Shown here: positions 34,704 through 44,598 of the stretch, piece by piece
Layout: every line of letters begins with the position of its first letter
How positions within the stretch are numbered: the stretch's first letter is position 1
From: an uncultured Lachnospiraceae bacterium
Lineage (GTDB): Bacteria > Bacillota > Clostridia > Lachnospirales > Lachnospiraceae
DNA length: 45,619 nucleotides
Direction: 5' to 3'
Assembly (NCBI GenBank): GCA_900316395.1
Contig: ONCT01000008.1
Span: 1-45,619 of the forward strand
The notes under the pieces: model-generated
What the model was told of the DNA's origin: nothing
Seen by the model: the letters and a program-made list of their open reading frames with translations, nothing else
Databases searched by the model: none
Translations under genes and position numbers: made by a program

Positions 34704-36953
34704 CTATATCAGCTTCTCATCTATCAACTTCTTTAACTTAGACGAACTAGTAGATTCTGTGTATGGAAAGAATACCATATCGACTCCATGCTGTTCTAGA
34801 AATTCCTTCTCTGCAAGCCAACCCGGGTCGTCAACATAGTCACTACCAGAGAACTGAACATCGAAGCCGTACATCTTCCAAGCATCCTTGGTTCCTCCAA
34901 AATCAAGAGGAATCTCTACTACTTCATCAACATAACGACATGCTTCTAACATAGCCTTACGATCTTCAAATGGAATAAAAGGCGATGTCTTCTTATACTT
35001 TACAACACCTTCATCCGTTACAAGTCCAACTATAAGGTAATCACACTGCTCCTTAGCCAACTTGAATTTCTCAAGATGTCCTACATGGAACAAATCGAAC
35101 ACACCTGCAATATATCCTGTATGGTATTTCTTAGGGGCGTCATCAACCAAATTATTATCTGCACCTTCAGTCATCCCACCCGCGCTCTTCTTCCTCGGCC
35201 TCTCATACATCTGACTCGGGTCAAATATTCCATAATCCGTAACGCCCATATCCTCTAATTGGTTAACAACAGATAAGAAATTCTTAATGCAAATAATAAC
35301 TCGATATGTGCGCTTCTCATATTGTTCTAAAATCTCAGGGCCTGTAACTTTAATCCCAAAGAAATCCTTCCCATGATTAGCCTTGTTATTATCAATTACA
35401 GCATCAATATCAAAATCCTTACCATATTTGTTCATAAACTGATCAGCAAATCTACCCGTTCCAAATATTACAACCTTCTTATTATCTATACCCTGGAAAA
35501 TGTTAACAAAACGTCGCAAATACTCTTCTGCCGAAAAGTTCATACGAAGACGATTAGAGTATACTTGATTGCCATCATACCTTTTCTTAGTAAAATATGT
35601 GGCAAGCTCCTTTTCATTGCGAAGCTTGGATATAAATTCCCAATGCATGCGACGCCACTTATCTCTCTTCTCAAACAAACCATATCGACGTAGTAATTCA
35701 TCATGTGATATTGATAGCTTTGCTGCCGTTATCATTTCACTTGTACAATCAATGGCCCTGCATATTACAGCATTTATTGGATAATTCTCATCATAGAATT
35801 CCTGGTCAAAGAAAACAAATTCCCCATCCACATAAAAACAATTAAGGGGCATCAAGTCATGATACGCCCGTTTATAAATAGGCGCTTCCTCATTCTCATC
35901 TACGGACACCTCTTCAGAAGACTTGCGAATAAGATCGACAAACTCATCGAGCTTCTCTAAGAACTTCTCTTCACTTTCGAATGCGACCTGTCGAAGATAT
36001 GCCTGGGCAGTTGGTGCAGAAATGTATGGCATAAAAAGATTACCATTTTCATCCTTCTTCATATCGACAACTGATAATCCATGCGCTTTCAAATCTTCTG
36101 CAATAGATAGCATATTATCAACCTTCTGATAACCTTCAGGATAGGCTGGAACCTTATTAACTACCATATTGCAATCGTGGCCATTCTCCTCATGAATGAT
36201 TGTAAAGAACGCATCCTCTTCATCCCTTCCCATACTACTTGTTACCTGTAGTACGTCCAGCTTCTCTTCTGAAAATGTACAGTCAAACAGCAAACAATTC
36301 GCCATAGAATGGAGCATATTATTGTTCTGCAATGAATTATATATGTATTCTTCTTCAAGAAAAACTGTATTGGCATAATTATAGGTTGGAAGAACTCGAA
36401 TTGAATAATCTTCCTTTGACCTATAATCATCTCTAAGAATCAATTGTGTGTTAGAAAAATCAGGAAACAGAGAATAGTTTTGATGATTTAATCCAACGCT
36501 TTCTAATACATCTATTATAGATGCCTTATCATAGCATTTCCCTAAAAACTTATCTTCCTTCTTGCTATAGGCTCTTCTGTAATTCTCTATACCATCAAAG
36601 TTTTGCTTAGTATATGGGTCTCTGTCTCCAAAGAAATATCGTGCACCAAAACGATTGTTAAAGCCAAGAATCATGTGACCATCTTTTGATAAGCACTTTG
36701 ACAAATGTGCTATTGCACCTAGCACATCCTTAAGGATTTCAAGAGATTCAATTGCAATAATGTAATCGTATGATTGGTTAATATCATACACATTCTCAGC
36801 ATTAACTCTCTCCACCACTAAATCCATTTCTTCAAGCATCTCAAAAAGAGGGTCTGTCTTATTTCCCACAAATAATATGGACGCACCCTCCTTAAACGGA
36901 TACCATTTTAAAGTTCCTTTTCTTATTTCTCTGATTCTTTGTTCTGTGTTCAT
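34704..36953 (-). CDS. Three-module protein: methyltransferase-like, Rossmann module, and cytidylyltransferase
   Basis: 749 residues. Residues 1-180 resemble a SAM-dependent methyltransferase (ASILFVGNKTDPL, YDYIIAIESLEILKD, DGHMILGFNNRFG). A middle part to about 490 is unassigned. A Rossmann module follows, KKVVIFGTGRFADQFMNKYG, DAVIDNNKANHG. From about 608 a TagD/choline-phosphate-type cytidylyltransferase is clear: YIAGVFDLFHVGHLEKF with HVGH, and ESTSSSKL at the end. It would make a CDP-linked alcohol or sugar for surface polymer. The ATG has only a weak AGAAAG upstream. Confidence 0.8.
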   Translation of the reverse strand: MNTEQRIREIRKGTLKWYPFKEGASILFVGNKTDPLFEMLEEMDLVVERVNAENVYDINQSYDYIIAIESLEILKDVLGAIAHLSKCLSKDGHMILGFNNRFGARYFFGDRDPYTKQNFDGIENYRRAYSKKEDKFLGKCYDKASIIDVLESVGLNHQNYSLFPDFSNTQLILRDDYRSKEDYSIRVLPTYNYANTVFLEEEYIYNSLQNNNMLHSMANCLLFDCTFSEEKLDVLQVTSSMGRDEEDAFFTIIHEENGHDCNMVVNKVPAYPEGYQKVDNMLSIAEDLKAHGLSVVDMKKDENGNLFMPYISAPTAQAYLRQVAFESEEKFLEKLDEFVDLIRKSSEEVSVDENEEAPIYKRAYHDLMPLNCFYVDGEFVFFDQEFYDENYPINAVICRAIDCTSEMITAAKLSISHDELLRRYGLFEKRDKWRRMHWEFISKLRNEKELATYFTKKRYDGNQVYSNRLRMNFSAEEYLRRFVNIFQGIDNKKVVIFGTGRFADQFMNKYGKDFDIDAVIDNNKANHGKDFFGIKVTGPEILEQYEKRTYRVIICIKNFLSVVNQLEDMGVTDYGIFDPSQMYERPRKKSAGGMTEGADNNLVDDAPKKYHTGYIAGVFDLFHVGHLEKFKLAKEQCDYLIVGLVTDEGVVKYKKTSPFIPFEDRKAMLEACRYVDEVVEIPLDFGGTKDAWKMYGFDVQFSGSDYVDDPGWLAEKEFLEQHGVDMVFFPYTESTSSSKLKKLIDEKLI

Positions 36954-37075
36954 AGTATTTTTCTTTCTACAGTGTAAATATATTCAATTAGAAACCCTTT
37001 TCACTTTTACGCTCTATCCACTCATTTCTATCGGAATTTTTCACTGTTTTGTTAAATATTTTAACATATAAATAC

Positions 37076-37112
37076 AAAAACTCACTGTTTTTTGAAAAAA
37101 CAGTGAGTTTTT
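37076..37112. terminator. Strong bidirectional terminator
   Basis: An 18-bp perfect stem, AAAAACTCACTGTTTTTT against AAAAAACAGTGAGTTTTT, with a one-base centre. It lies after the HAD gene and separates it from the 34704-36953 gene, so these are two transcription units. Confidence 0.85.
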
Positions 37113-37124
37113 AATATGGTCTAC

Positions 37125-37496
37125 TTATAAATCAGGATTCTCTTTAATCCTAATTGGCTTAATATTATCTCTATCTGTATCAATGGCATACGCCATCTTC
37201 AATCCGGAAGGTTTATTATCATTAATTAGAATCCTCTCACCATAAGGGGCTTCGAATATAATATGGTTATATCTGATGTTGTTTTCTTGAAGAAATGATT
37301 CAGTCAATTCCTTATACTCTAGCTTTCTAGATGTAACGATAATTACATAATCCTCGTCCTGAATCTGTGACAATAATTCCTTGGCACCAGAAAGCAAAGA
37401 ATCCTTCCCATCTATCTTATAACCATTATGCTTGACTATAGTACCATCCAAATCCAATATCCATGTCTTAGGAAGTGAAGACATCTCTAATTCCAT
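37125..37496 (-). CDS. HAD-family phosphatase
   Basis: 123 residues. Motif I is WILDLDGTIVKHNG, motif II is VIIVTSRKLE, and the metal-binding motif is INDNKPSG. There is a minimal cap. It resembles small HAD proteins of capsule loci. It overlaps the SIS gene by 10 bp, so dephosphorylation of a sugar phosphate in the same pathway is likely. GAGGAGAGAGATT precedes the ATG. Confidence 0.8.
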   Translation of the reverse strand: MELEMSSLPKTWILDLDGTIVKHNGYKIDGKDSLLSGAKELLSQIQDEDYVIIVTSRKLEYKELTESFLQENNIRYNHIIFEAPYGERILINDNKPSGLKMAYAIDTDRDNIKPIRIKENPDL

Positions 37497-38104
37497 AATC
37501 TCTCTCCTCTAAGCTTAGCACCAATTCCACCACCTGGGTGATTGCGCTTGAAATCATCCAAAGTTATTCCCATTCTCTTAGCAATCTCAATAGCAAGACC
37601 TTGTAGAATAATCAGGTTAACCGTTGTAGAATTATTAGGAACAATATCCCACTCGTCCCCCTCACTGTCGAGCTCTAACATTAATATTTTCTCATCAGGT
37701 AAAAGTTCTGCGCTTTTACCATTCTTTGCAAAGGATAAAAGCCATGTATTGGTTCCTCTGTCCTTTAAATACGTTATCAAGTCTACTGTTTCAATAGTGT
37801 TGCCACCCTTTGACAATAGTATCACCAAATCCTTTTCTCCCACCATACCAAGATCTCCATGTACAGCAGTATTGGTGTGAAGAAACCTTGCATCTATTCC
37901 AAGTGAGTTTAATGTTCCTACAAACTTTTCACATATTGGCACATTCTTGCCCAGTCCGCTGGCAATTACTTTTCCACCATTTTCTATACATTCCACACAT
38001 TGATCTACTAATGAATAATATATATCTTCATCCATAGATTCTACTGACTTCTTTAAAGTCTTCATTACATTCTCATAGTAAGAAATCATAAGTGTAATCA
38101 CCAT
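37487..38104 (-). CDS. SIS-domain sugar isomerase (KpsF/GmhA-like)
   Basis: 205 residues, a single SIS domain: GKVIASGLGKNVPICEKFVG, HGDLGMVGEKDLVILLSKGGNT, and the C-terminal FKRNHPGGGIGAKL typical of arabinose-5-phosphate isomerases. It lacks the CBS pair of KpsF/KdsD. It probably interconverts a ketose and aldose phosphate for the activated sugar of this locus. The start is uncertain: ATG 38104 sits very close to AAAGGA, with GTG 38101 or ATG 38089 as options. Confidence 0.8.
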   Translation of the reverse strand: MVITLMISYYENVMKTLKKSVESMDEDIYYSLVDQCVECIENGGKVIASGLGKNVPICEKFVGTLNSLGIDARFLHTNTAVHGDLGMVGEKDLVILLSKGGNTIETVDLITYLKDRGTNTWLLSFAKNGKSAELLPDEKILMLELDSEGDEWDIVPNNSTTVNLIILQGLAIEIAKRMGITLDDFKRNHPGGGIGAKLRGERLWN

Positions 38105-38117
38105 GTCCTTTCATAAA

Positions 38118-39632
38118 TCAATCAAGTGCTTCTTCCAGATAAAGCAACCCATTATAGTATGCTCCACATATAGAGTCATAGTCTTCCCAGGCATATGTAG
38201 TAAGGGACAACCATATAATTGCATGTAAGAGCTTCATCTGCTTAGGGGTTACTTCCTCTCCTAAAAGAGCAAAGAATTCCTCCTCCATATCTTCCCAATG
38301 ATTAGACTCTATATCAAGAAAAACCTCTTCCTTCTCTATCTTAAGCCTAAATCTCTTAAGATTGAACTGATCATAATTACCTACTACAGAATAGTAAATC
38401 TTGACCCAGTCATACGCTGTATCACCATATAATTCTGTAGTGCCAAAATATCCTCGTGGATCAATCATTACAGGCGAGCCATCGCTTCTAAGCATCATAT
38501 TGCTAAATGTACAGTCTCCATGAAGAAGTCGAAATTCATCTGGCAAATACGACATTACCGCTTCTTCTAATTCATCCTTAACGTAGAATACATTTCTACA
38601 TTTTCTTCCATTAATAGTTATAAATTCATCCTTTGCAAAAGGAACTAAATTCTCAACCTTTTCTAACCTCTTATATGTCTTACCAATATATGCATCATAG
38701 AAACTATCTTTATCCGCAGGACATCCTTCAAGATTATGAATTTCTCGAATACAATCAACAAGCTGCCTTAGAACCTTCTTCTTTTCTTCAAATGATAGTT
38801 CATATTCAAAAATATTCTTACCATCGATTCTTTCCATCACAAGAGGATTGGTATCATATATTACAGGCACGTTAGGGAATCGTTCTTCTTTAACCTTCTG
38901 ATACCAGGCATTCTCTCTAACAGCCAAGGAACGACCTTGTTCGTCTATACCTTCCTTAATTATACGGTCTCCCTCAACAGTAATTCTGTTAAATGGACGA
39001 CACCTGCTGCCTGTATGATTCTTGCTCATCTTATCATATTCCGATAACAGACCATATTCCTTGGTATGATATAGTGGAAGTTCCTTAAATGTCATTTCCC
39101 GGCTCTGCAACCATCTTACGAACTCACCCTCCGATGGAACGTCCTTTACCTTGGACTTATCAGTAAAAACAAATTGTCCTGCTACGCCCACCTCTTCGCT
39201 TGGTTCTTCAAAAAAAGCTCCATTCTTATAACTCCAGCGACAACGAAAATCTTTCGAAATACCAATATAATCAGTCTCGTCACTTGGCACAACAAAATCC
39301 TTCGGTAATATCAAATCACTCCATATAAGCATAAATGATGTTTTGTCAGGAACAAGATTTACTGCATCTGAAATGCCAGCACAGGTCCCCTTCTTTCCTC
39401 TTGCATCAATAACTTCATAATCAACTTCAGCGAAAGCATTAAGATACTTAACAAGAACATCATATTTATAATCACCTATCACTAAGAATTTTGCTCTAGG
39501 AAACAACTTGAACAGATGGAAAATCATAGGAAGATTATCTATCGGCACCAGCGCTTTCGGTTTATTATATGTTAGATATTCCATACGGGTTCCCTTACCC
39601 CCCGCCTGGACAATTATATAAGAAATATTCAT
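38118..39632 (-). CDS. Bifunctional sugar nucleotidyltransferase / small-molecule kinase
   Basis: 504 residues. The first 230 are a GT-A nucleotidyltransferase: VQAGGKGTRMEYLTYNKPKALVP and MLIWSDLILP. From about 240 there is an aminoglycoside/choline kinase-like fold: LVMERIDGKNIF, LLHGDCTFSNMML and VMIDPRGYFG are the catalytic and metal-binding loops. So one protein could phosphorylate a sugar and transfer a nucleotide. With the adjacent SIS and HAD proteins it recalls the GmhA-HddA-GmhB-HddC heptose order, but this is inference. No ribosome binding site is seen before the ATG. Confidence 0.8.
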   Translation of the reverse strand: MNISYIIVQAGGKGTRMEYLTYNKPKALVPIDNLPMIFHLFKLFPRAKFLVIGDYKYDVLVKYLNAFAEVDYEVIDARGKKGTCAGISDAVNLVPDKTSFMLIWSDLILPKDFVVPSDETDYIGISKDFRCRWSYKNGAFFEEPSEEVGVAGQFVFTDKSKVKDVPSEGEFVRWLQSREMTFKELPLYHTKEYGLLSEYDKMSKNHTGSRCRPFNRITVEGDRIIKEGIDEQGRSLAVRENAWYQKVKEERFPNVPVIYDTNPLVMERIDGKNIFEYELSFEEKKKVLRQLVDCIREIHNLEGCPADKDSFYDAYIGKTYKRLEKVENLVPFAKDEFITINGRKCRNVFYVKDELEEAVMSYLPDEFRLLHGDCTFSNMMLRSDGSPVMIDPRGYFGTTELYGDTAYDWVKIYYSVVGNYDQFNLKRFRLKIEKEEVFLDIESNHWEDMEEEFFALLGEEVTPKQMKLLHAIIWLSLTTYAWEDYDSICGAYYNGLLYLEEALD

Positions 39633-39689
39633 AGCTATTATTTATAATCCAAATTCTTTCTATTATTTTTTTGATGAAACAGATATACC

Positions 39690-40397
39690 TTACTTTAAAA
39701 AATCAAAAGTCATTTGCTCATATGTCTCTATTCTATCTTCCGCAACCCTCTCAAGGAACTTTTCCATACTTTGATCATCTTCTACAGGAACTGCTCGACC
39801 TTGCTTCAGTAGTTCTTTATTACCAGAAGATATTTCAATCATTTTAGAATAATAAACGGCAAGACGTTTTCGTTGACTCTCTGCGAACTCAACCGTATGC
39901 ATTGTTCCACCCTTAAGAGATGTTTCAACAACAACTACTCCCTTACTAATTCCACTTTGAATTCTGTCCCTTTGTACAAATGTATAATTTCTCGGTCGAA
40001 CACCCACTTCATATTCACTGATAATACATCCACCAGCATCTACAATCTCTTTAGCTAATTCTTCATTTGATTTTGGATATATTTCATCTAGACCTCCAGG
40101 CATCACTACTACGCATTCCCCTCCTAGAGAAAGCGCACCTCTTAATGCTTGAGCATCACATCCAATTGCAAGTCCATTTACTGTGACATATTCACACTTG
40201 GCCGCAATTCTACCATATTCATAAGCAACCTTTAGACTATTTTCTGATGCTTTTCTCGAACCCACAATTGCCAAACATGGGTTATCATTAATAATTCCTA
40301 TATTGCCACAATAATATATCTTCTTCGGAGGATTCTTAATACCTTTCATCAATATAGGATAGTCTCTGTCATCTTGACTGCAACACTTTATATCCAT
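39690..40397 (-). CDS. DprA/Smf-like Rossmann protein (standalone)
   Basis: 235 residues, only the central DprA fold: CLAIVGSRKASENSL, VTVNGLAIGCDAQALRGAL, VVVMPGGLDEIYPKSN, SEYEVGVRPRNYTFVQRDRI and VVVETSLKGGTMHTVEFA. The SAM-like N-terminus and winged-helix C-terminus of natural-competence DprA are missing. It is next to a phosphoribosyltransferase of ComF type. Such short DprA/PRTase pairs have been proposed, in comparative genomics, as stress or defence modules; here that is inference. Confidence 0.8.
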   Translation of the reverse strand: MDIKCCSQDDRDYPILMKGIKNPPKKIYYCGNIGIINDNPCLAIVGSRKASENSLKVAYEYGRIAAKCEYVTVNGLAIGCDAQALRGALSLGGECVVVMPGGLDEIYPKSNEELAKEIVDAGGCIISEYEVGVRPRNYTFVQRDRIQSGISKGVVVVETSLKGGTMHTVEFAESQRKRLAVYYSKMIEISSGNKELLKQGRAVPVEDDQSMEKFLERVAEDRIETYEQMTFDFLK

Positions 40398-40456
40398 CTC
40401 TCATTCTCTCTAAATAAAACGTATAACCATACAATGTACCTGCTCAATTCATCATA

Positions 40457-41002
40457 TTAATCTCTCACCGTTTTCCCCAAGGCAAACATCTCAACCGTAT
40501 CTGCTCCACTCTCTATTAATATGTTTTTACAAGCATATAACGAATTGCCACTGGTTGTAATATCATCCATTAATAACACTATATCACCAGTAATATCCAT
40601 ATCTTTGACCGTTTCAATAGATTGATAGTGTACTTCTTTGCCCCTGTACCCACCATGTGCTAGCTTAGGAATTGATTTCTTTCTTTGTAAATAATACACC
40701 ATATCCTTTCTATTACTATTTGCTAACGCCAATGCAAGTTTTGCAATTCCCGAATCTGTATTATCCGCATCACTTGAAGGAACTACACAAATTGTAACCC
40801 CTGGATTAATCTCTTTATCTAAAATATCAAAAAAATACTCTATTGCTGATGGCTTTCCTTCTTTTAAATCTAATAATTTCCCTGAAAAAACGTCAAATCT
40901 AGGATTACGTTCTCTTGTCTCACGATTATTCCAATAAGGATGATAGTTGCTATACACAACAATCTCTCCTGTTCCGTTTAGCTCACTATTTCTAAATACC
41001 AT
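40457..41002 (-). CDS. ComF-like phosphoribosyltransferase
   Basis: About 181 residues. The PRPP loop is IVLLMDDITTSGNSL near residue 145. The N-terminal half lacks the zinc cysteines of ComF. I use ATG 41002, which GGGGAGGAAGTGAAT precedes; the longer frame to 41056 has no such site. It is followed, 59 bp away, by the DprA-like gene on the same strand. Confidence 0.75.
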   Translation of the reverse strand: MVFRNSELNGTGEIVVYSNYHPYWNNRETRERNPRFDVFSGKLLDLKEGKPSAIEYFFDILDKEINPGVTICVVPSSDADNTDSGIAKLALALANSNRKDMVYYLQRKKSIPKLAHGGYRGKEVHYQSIETVKDMDITGDIVLLMDDITTSGNSLYACKNILIESGADTVEMFALGKTVRD

Positions 41003-41085
41003 ATTCACTTCCTCCCCTCTCTTTTCGAACACTTGTTTGTATATTTTATCATACATTAATCGAGAAGTAAAGAAATTGTCCTTAT

Positions 41086-42240
41086 TTATGGTACAAATAC
41101 CGGCATTGGTTTGATCCTAATTGGATTATGATGTAGCCACACAGAAAGCATTCGTTCTGCAAAAAAACCTATTACTCTTGCATCGTGAGAATTGTATTTT
41201 GATACATCTGCTTGCTCTGCTACAGGAATTAAAAAAGAAAAAAACCATTCACAATAGGAATCAAATAGTTCCTTCCTTGTAACTAGCATATTGCAATAAC
41301 AGCATTCTTTACTGCCCATCACAGCGTAAAAATCGTCTATATATTCAGGCTGATATTCCTTCAATCCTTCAACAATACTTTTATAACCATATATAAATGC
41401 GTCGTTTGACAAATCAGTCCTCATCTCTTCCTCTACAGTCTGATTATTAGGAACTGCTGCTTTATATACAATCATGTCAAATTCATCTAAGATTTGCTCT
41501 GCTATAGTTCCACATAATCTATTCTCTCTGCATCGCAATTCATTGTTATAAAAATATCTTCTATAATGATTAGTTCCTACTATCTTAGATTCAGAATTCT
41601 TCCATATCCAATATATTGCAGTACATTCATTAATCTTGGAATTAAGATAAGATATGTTGTCTCCTTCCTGCTCCCACAAATAATCATTTCTATGATAATC
41701 TCCTACTGTAATAGGAACATAATCTTCATCAGAGAATACTTTGTATTCATTATGAGTCACAACGTAAATGCTAGTATCTTCTCCATAATAATGGTCAGAA
41801 TCATCTACGTATAAAAGCGCATCGCTGAGAGAAATTCTTCGACCTGACATCTCAGTTTTAGGACAAGTGTCATATGCTCTGACCTGAGGATTATTCTCAT
41901 CAACAGATAAAATCACTTCTTGAATCTGGGACTCATATGCCTTCAAATCTGCCGTGTTATTCTCTACAAACATCATAAGCGAAATAATCTTGTCTTCATC
42001 AACATTATTCTCACCTATTAATTGTTGCTTTACCTGTTCATATGAGCCGATTAGGCTTATCGCTACATAATCATATTCATAATCATTTATCTCACTCGGT
42101 AGGATAAAGATCTTTCCATCTTCTTTGACAGAAAGCTCTTTCGCATTCCTATCTGCAAATGCGACAATCTCACATCCAAATATATCATTCTTTAATTGTT
42201 GATACTTACGTCCATAGCCGTATACAATTATCTTCTTCAT
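41086..42240 (-). CDS. DUF4422 glycosyltransferase-like protein with N-terminal Rossmann module
   Basis: 384 residues. Residues 1-90 form the shared nucleotide-binding module (KKIIVYGYGRKYQQLKNDIFG, IVAFADRNAKEL). The DUF4422 domain begins near 155 with IYVVTHNEYKVFSDEDYVPITVG and continues GDNISYLNSKINECTAIYWIWKN and VGTNHYRRYF, the family hallmark. DUF4422 proteins are found in exopolysaccharide clusters and are thought to act as glycosyltransferases. The ATG follows AGGATAA. Confidence 0.8.
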   Translation of the reverse strand: MKKIIVYGYGRKYQQLKNDIFGCEIVAFADRNAKELSVKEDGKIFILPSEINDYEYDYVAISLIGSYEQVKQQLIGENNVDEDKIISLMMFVENNTADLKAYESQIQEVILSVDENNPQVRAYDTCPKTEMSGRRISLSDALLYVDDSDHYYGEDTSIYVVTHNEYKVFSDEDYVPITVGDYHRNDYLWEQEGDNISYLNSKINECTAIYWIWKNSESKIVGTNHYRRYFYNNELRCRENRLCGTIAEQILDEFDMIVYKAAVPNNQTVEEEMRTDLSNDAFIYGYKSIVEGLKEYQPEYIDDFYAVMGSKECCYCNMLVTRKELFDSYCEWFFSFLIPVAEQADVSKYNSHDARVIGFFAERMLSVWLHHNPIRIKPMPVFVP

Positions 42241-42327
42241 TTATCCTAAAACTCGATTCCATGTTATCTGCTAACAATTATAAAACAATCTGATTACTAT
42301 ATATCATATCTCTCGTTATAGATTTCT

Positions 42328-42708
42328 TCATAGCTTATAGCATTTATATGCTTTTCCCCAGATATTATTTATGCCTTCGACTAAATCTTTTGTTATATCA
42401 TTGTCAACAATGCCCTTTAATATAACACCTCTTCTTGTAAGATACTTTGCTAATGAAGTTCCTAGCCTCCCTGCTCCCCATAGATATATTCCATTTGATT
42501 TAGTCACTTCTAATGCATCAATAATAATTCTGTCAATTCCATCTATATCTTTCTCCACACACATATCAACCCAACCGGCCATAGCCTTTTGACAATTACT
42601 CTTTATATCGAATCTCGTATTTCTCCCGATTACGTCCGCACTCACATATTGTTTACTAGCTTTTAATAATTTGGGATTAGAGTCAAACGTATGTCTTAAT
42701 TCATATGT
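42328..42708 (-). pseudogene. Stranded 3' part of the DUF1796 gene, with truncated Rossmann module
   Basis: In frame with 42709-43308 and separated from it only by a TAG codon. It reads TYELRHTFDSNPKLLKASKQ, then ADVIGRNTRFDIKSN, and then the module GIYLWGAGRLGTSLAKYL and GIVDNDITKDL before a premature stop at 42328. A GTG at 42645 could start a 105-residue product but lacks a good ribosome binding site. The module is shorter than in its neighbours, so a second lesion is likely. Confidence 0.6.
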
Positions 42709-43308
<600 letters not shown>

Positions 43309-43338
43309 ATGTCAAGCTATCCTCCAAACTTTTAACGA

Positions 43339-44598
43339 TTATCTAAGCCTATTATAGTCCCATCCCAAGCGTGCAGTTCCAGAACCTAATTCTCTGAGAA
43401 GAACATTCTCTCTTTCTTCGGCCTGATACTCGGGCGACATATAGAAGTATTCTTCTGGTGACTTTTCTTCATAATATATAATTTGGTGCATATTTGCACC
43501 AAGCGACGTCAATTGATTAATAATCTCTTCTCTTGCATTCTTATTTCTAACAGTTATTATATACAAATTCTCGTTATCATAATTTACTTCATACGGAGAA
43601 ATAACAGGCACTCCAACAAGTAATTTCCCACATAACGCCTCACTGTTATCAAGAACGCCAATAATATTATTAACATTATTATTCTTTAATCCTCTTACTA
43701 GTTTATTACCATAAAACCCACTCCCAAAAATATATACATGATTATAATCAGCGCACTTTTCAACCAAATAGCTTATTTTGCTACAATTATATCTACGCAG
43801 AACATCCTTCCAAGTATTTTTATACACATCAAACTCAAAAAAAATCTCAGCCATTTGCCACCATTCTTTTCCTTTATTTGCTGTCAGGTACTGCCAAGGT
43901 CTCATACCAGCATCGCCAAGAAAATGTGCTACAACGGGTTTGTCTTCTGGTTTAATACTATAAGAAAACTGATTAAACTTTTTATCTAGAAACAACACTT
44001 CTCCGGCACAGGTTTTGTTTAGTATGTCCTGATCTCTAAATGGCCATTCAATATCAATTAGAGAAAAGAATAATTCCTTTAAATTATACTTGCGAATTCT
44101 CTCTAAATTCATCAGCATTACGCCCGCATTAAAATAGTTGTCTAAATCAAAATTACCTATATTATTATATGGCACTCTTTTAATGCCTTCATCCTTTACA
44201 ACAGCCAGGTATTGATTATCAATGTCATATTTCATTAATGATATTAGATTATCAAACACCAGCGTATCCGCATCTAAATATACACATTTGTCAACATCAT
44301 GTAAAACTGTTGGAATCAATAGCCTATAAAATGTCATCTTATTCAAATACGCATTAGACATGTCTACACTTTCTATGATATCATCAACAATATTATGTAT
44401 TATAATATCTGTATTCTTATATTCGTTTTCCAGCTTTTTGAATAATCCAATGTCTTCTTCAATCAATGTATCATCAGTAAGAATATGAACAATAACTCTA
44501 TCATTGTCTTTTTTTTGTTTTACTAATGATGCAACAGAAACCGCACATATAAACACAAAATTATGGTCTGTTGCGTACACAATATGATTATCTCTCAT
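43339..44598 (-). CDS. Family 8 glycosyltransferase with C-terminal Rossmann module
   Basis: 419 residues. The GT8 domain shows IVYATDHNFVFICAVSVASL, the DxD in CVYLDADTLVFDN, YFNAGVMLMNLERIRKY, FRDQDILN and the H of VAHFLGDAG. A separate module from about 288 begins HVYIFGSGFYGNKLVRGL and GVLDNSEALCGKLLVGVPVISP. GT8 enzymes transfer galactose or glucose to LPS- or teichoic-acid-like acceptors. GGAGAG precedes the ATG, which overlaps the upstream gene by 11 bp. Confidence 0.88.
   Translation of the reverse strand: MRDNHIVYATDHNFVFICAVSVASLVKQKKDNDRVIVHILTDDTLIEEDIGLFKKLENEYKNTDIIIHNIVDDIIESVDMSNAYLNKMTFYRLLIPTVLHDVDKCVYLDADTLVFDNLISLMKYDIDNQYLAVVKDEGIKRVPYNNIGNFDLDNYFNAGVMLMNLERIRKYNLKELFFSLIDIEWPFRDQDILNKTCAGEVLFLDKKFNQFSYSIKPEDKPVVAHFLGDAGMRPWQYLTANKGKEWWQMAEIFFEFDVYKNTWKDVLRRYNCSKISYLVEKCADYNHVYIFGSGFYGNKLVRGLKNNNVNNIIGVLDNSEALCGKLLVGVPVISPYEVNYDNENLYIITVRNKNAREEIINQLTSLGANMHQIIYYEEKSPEEYFYMSPEYQAEERENVLLRELGSGTARLGWDYNRLR

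Noticed and set aside
39690..41002. Natural competence genes dprA and comF
   Set aside because: Both proteins lack the flanking or zinc domains of the competence forms and sit in a glycan locus, so the competence names would mislead.
42328..42645. Independent 105-residue gene starting at GTG
   Set aside because: The same frame is open upstream to the TAG of the DUF1796 gene, there is no ribosome binding site, and the domain is truncated; a remnant fits better.
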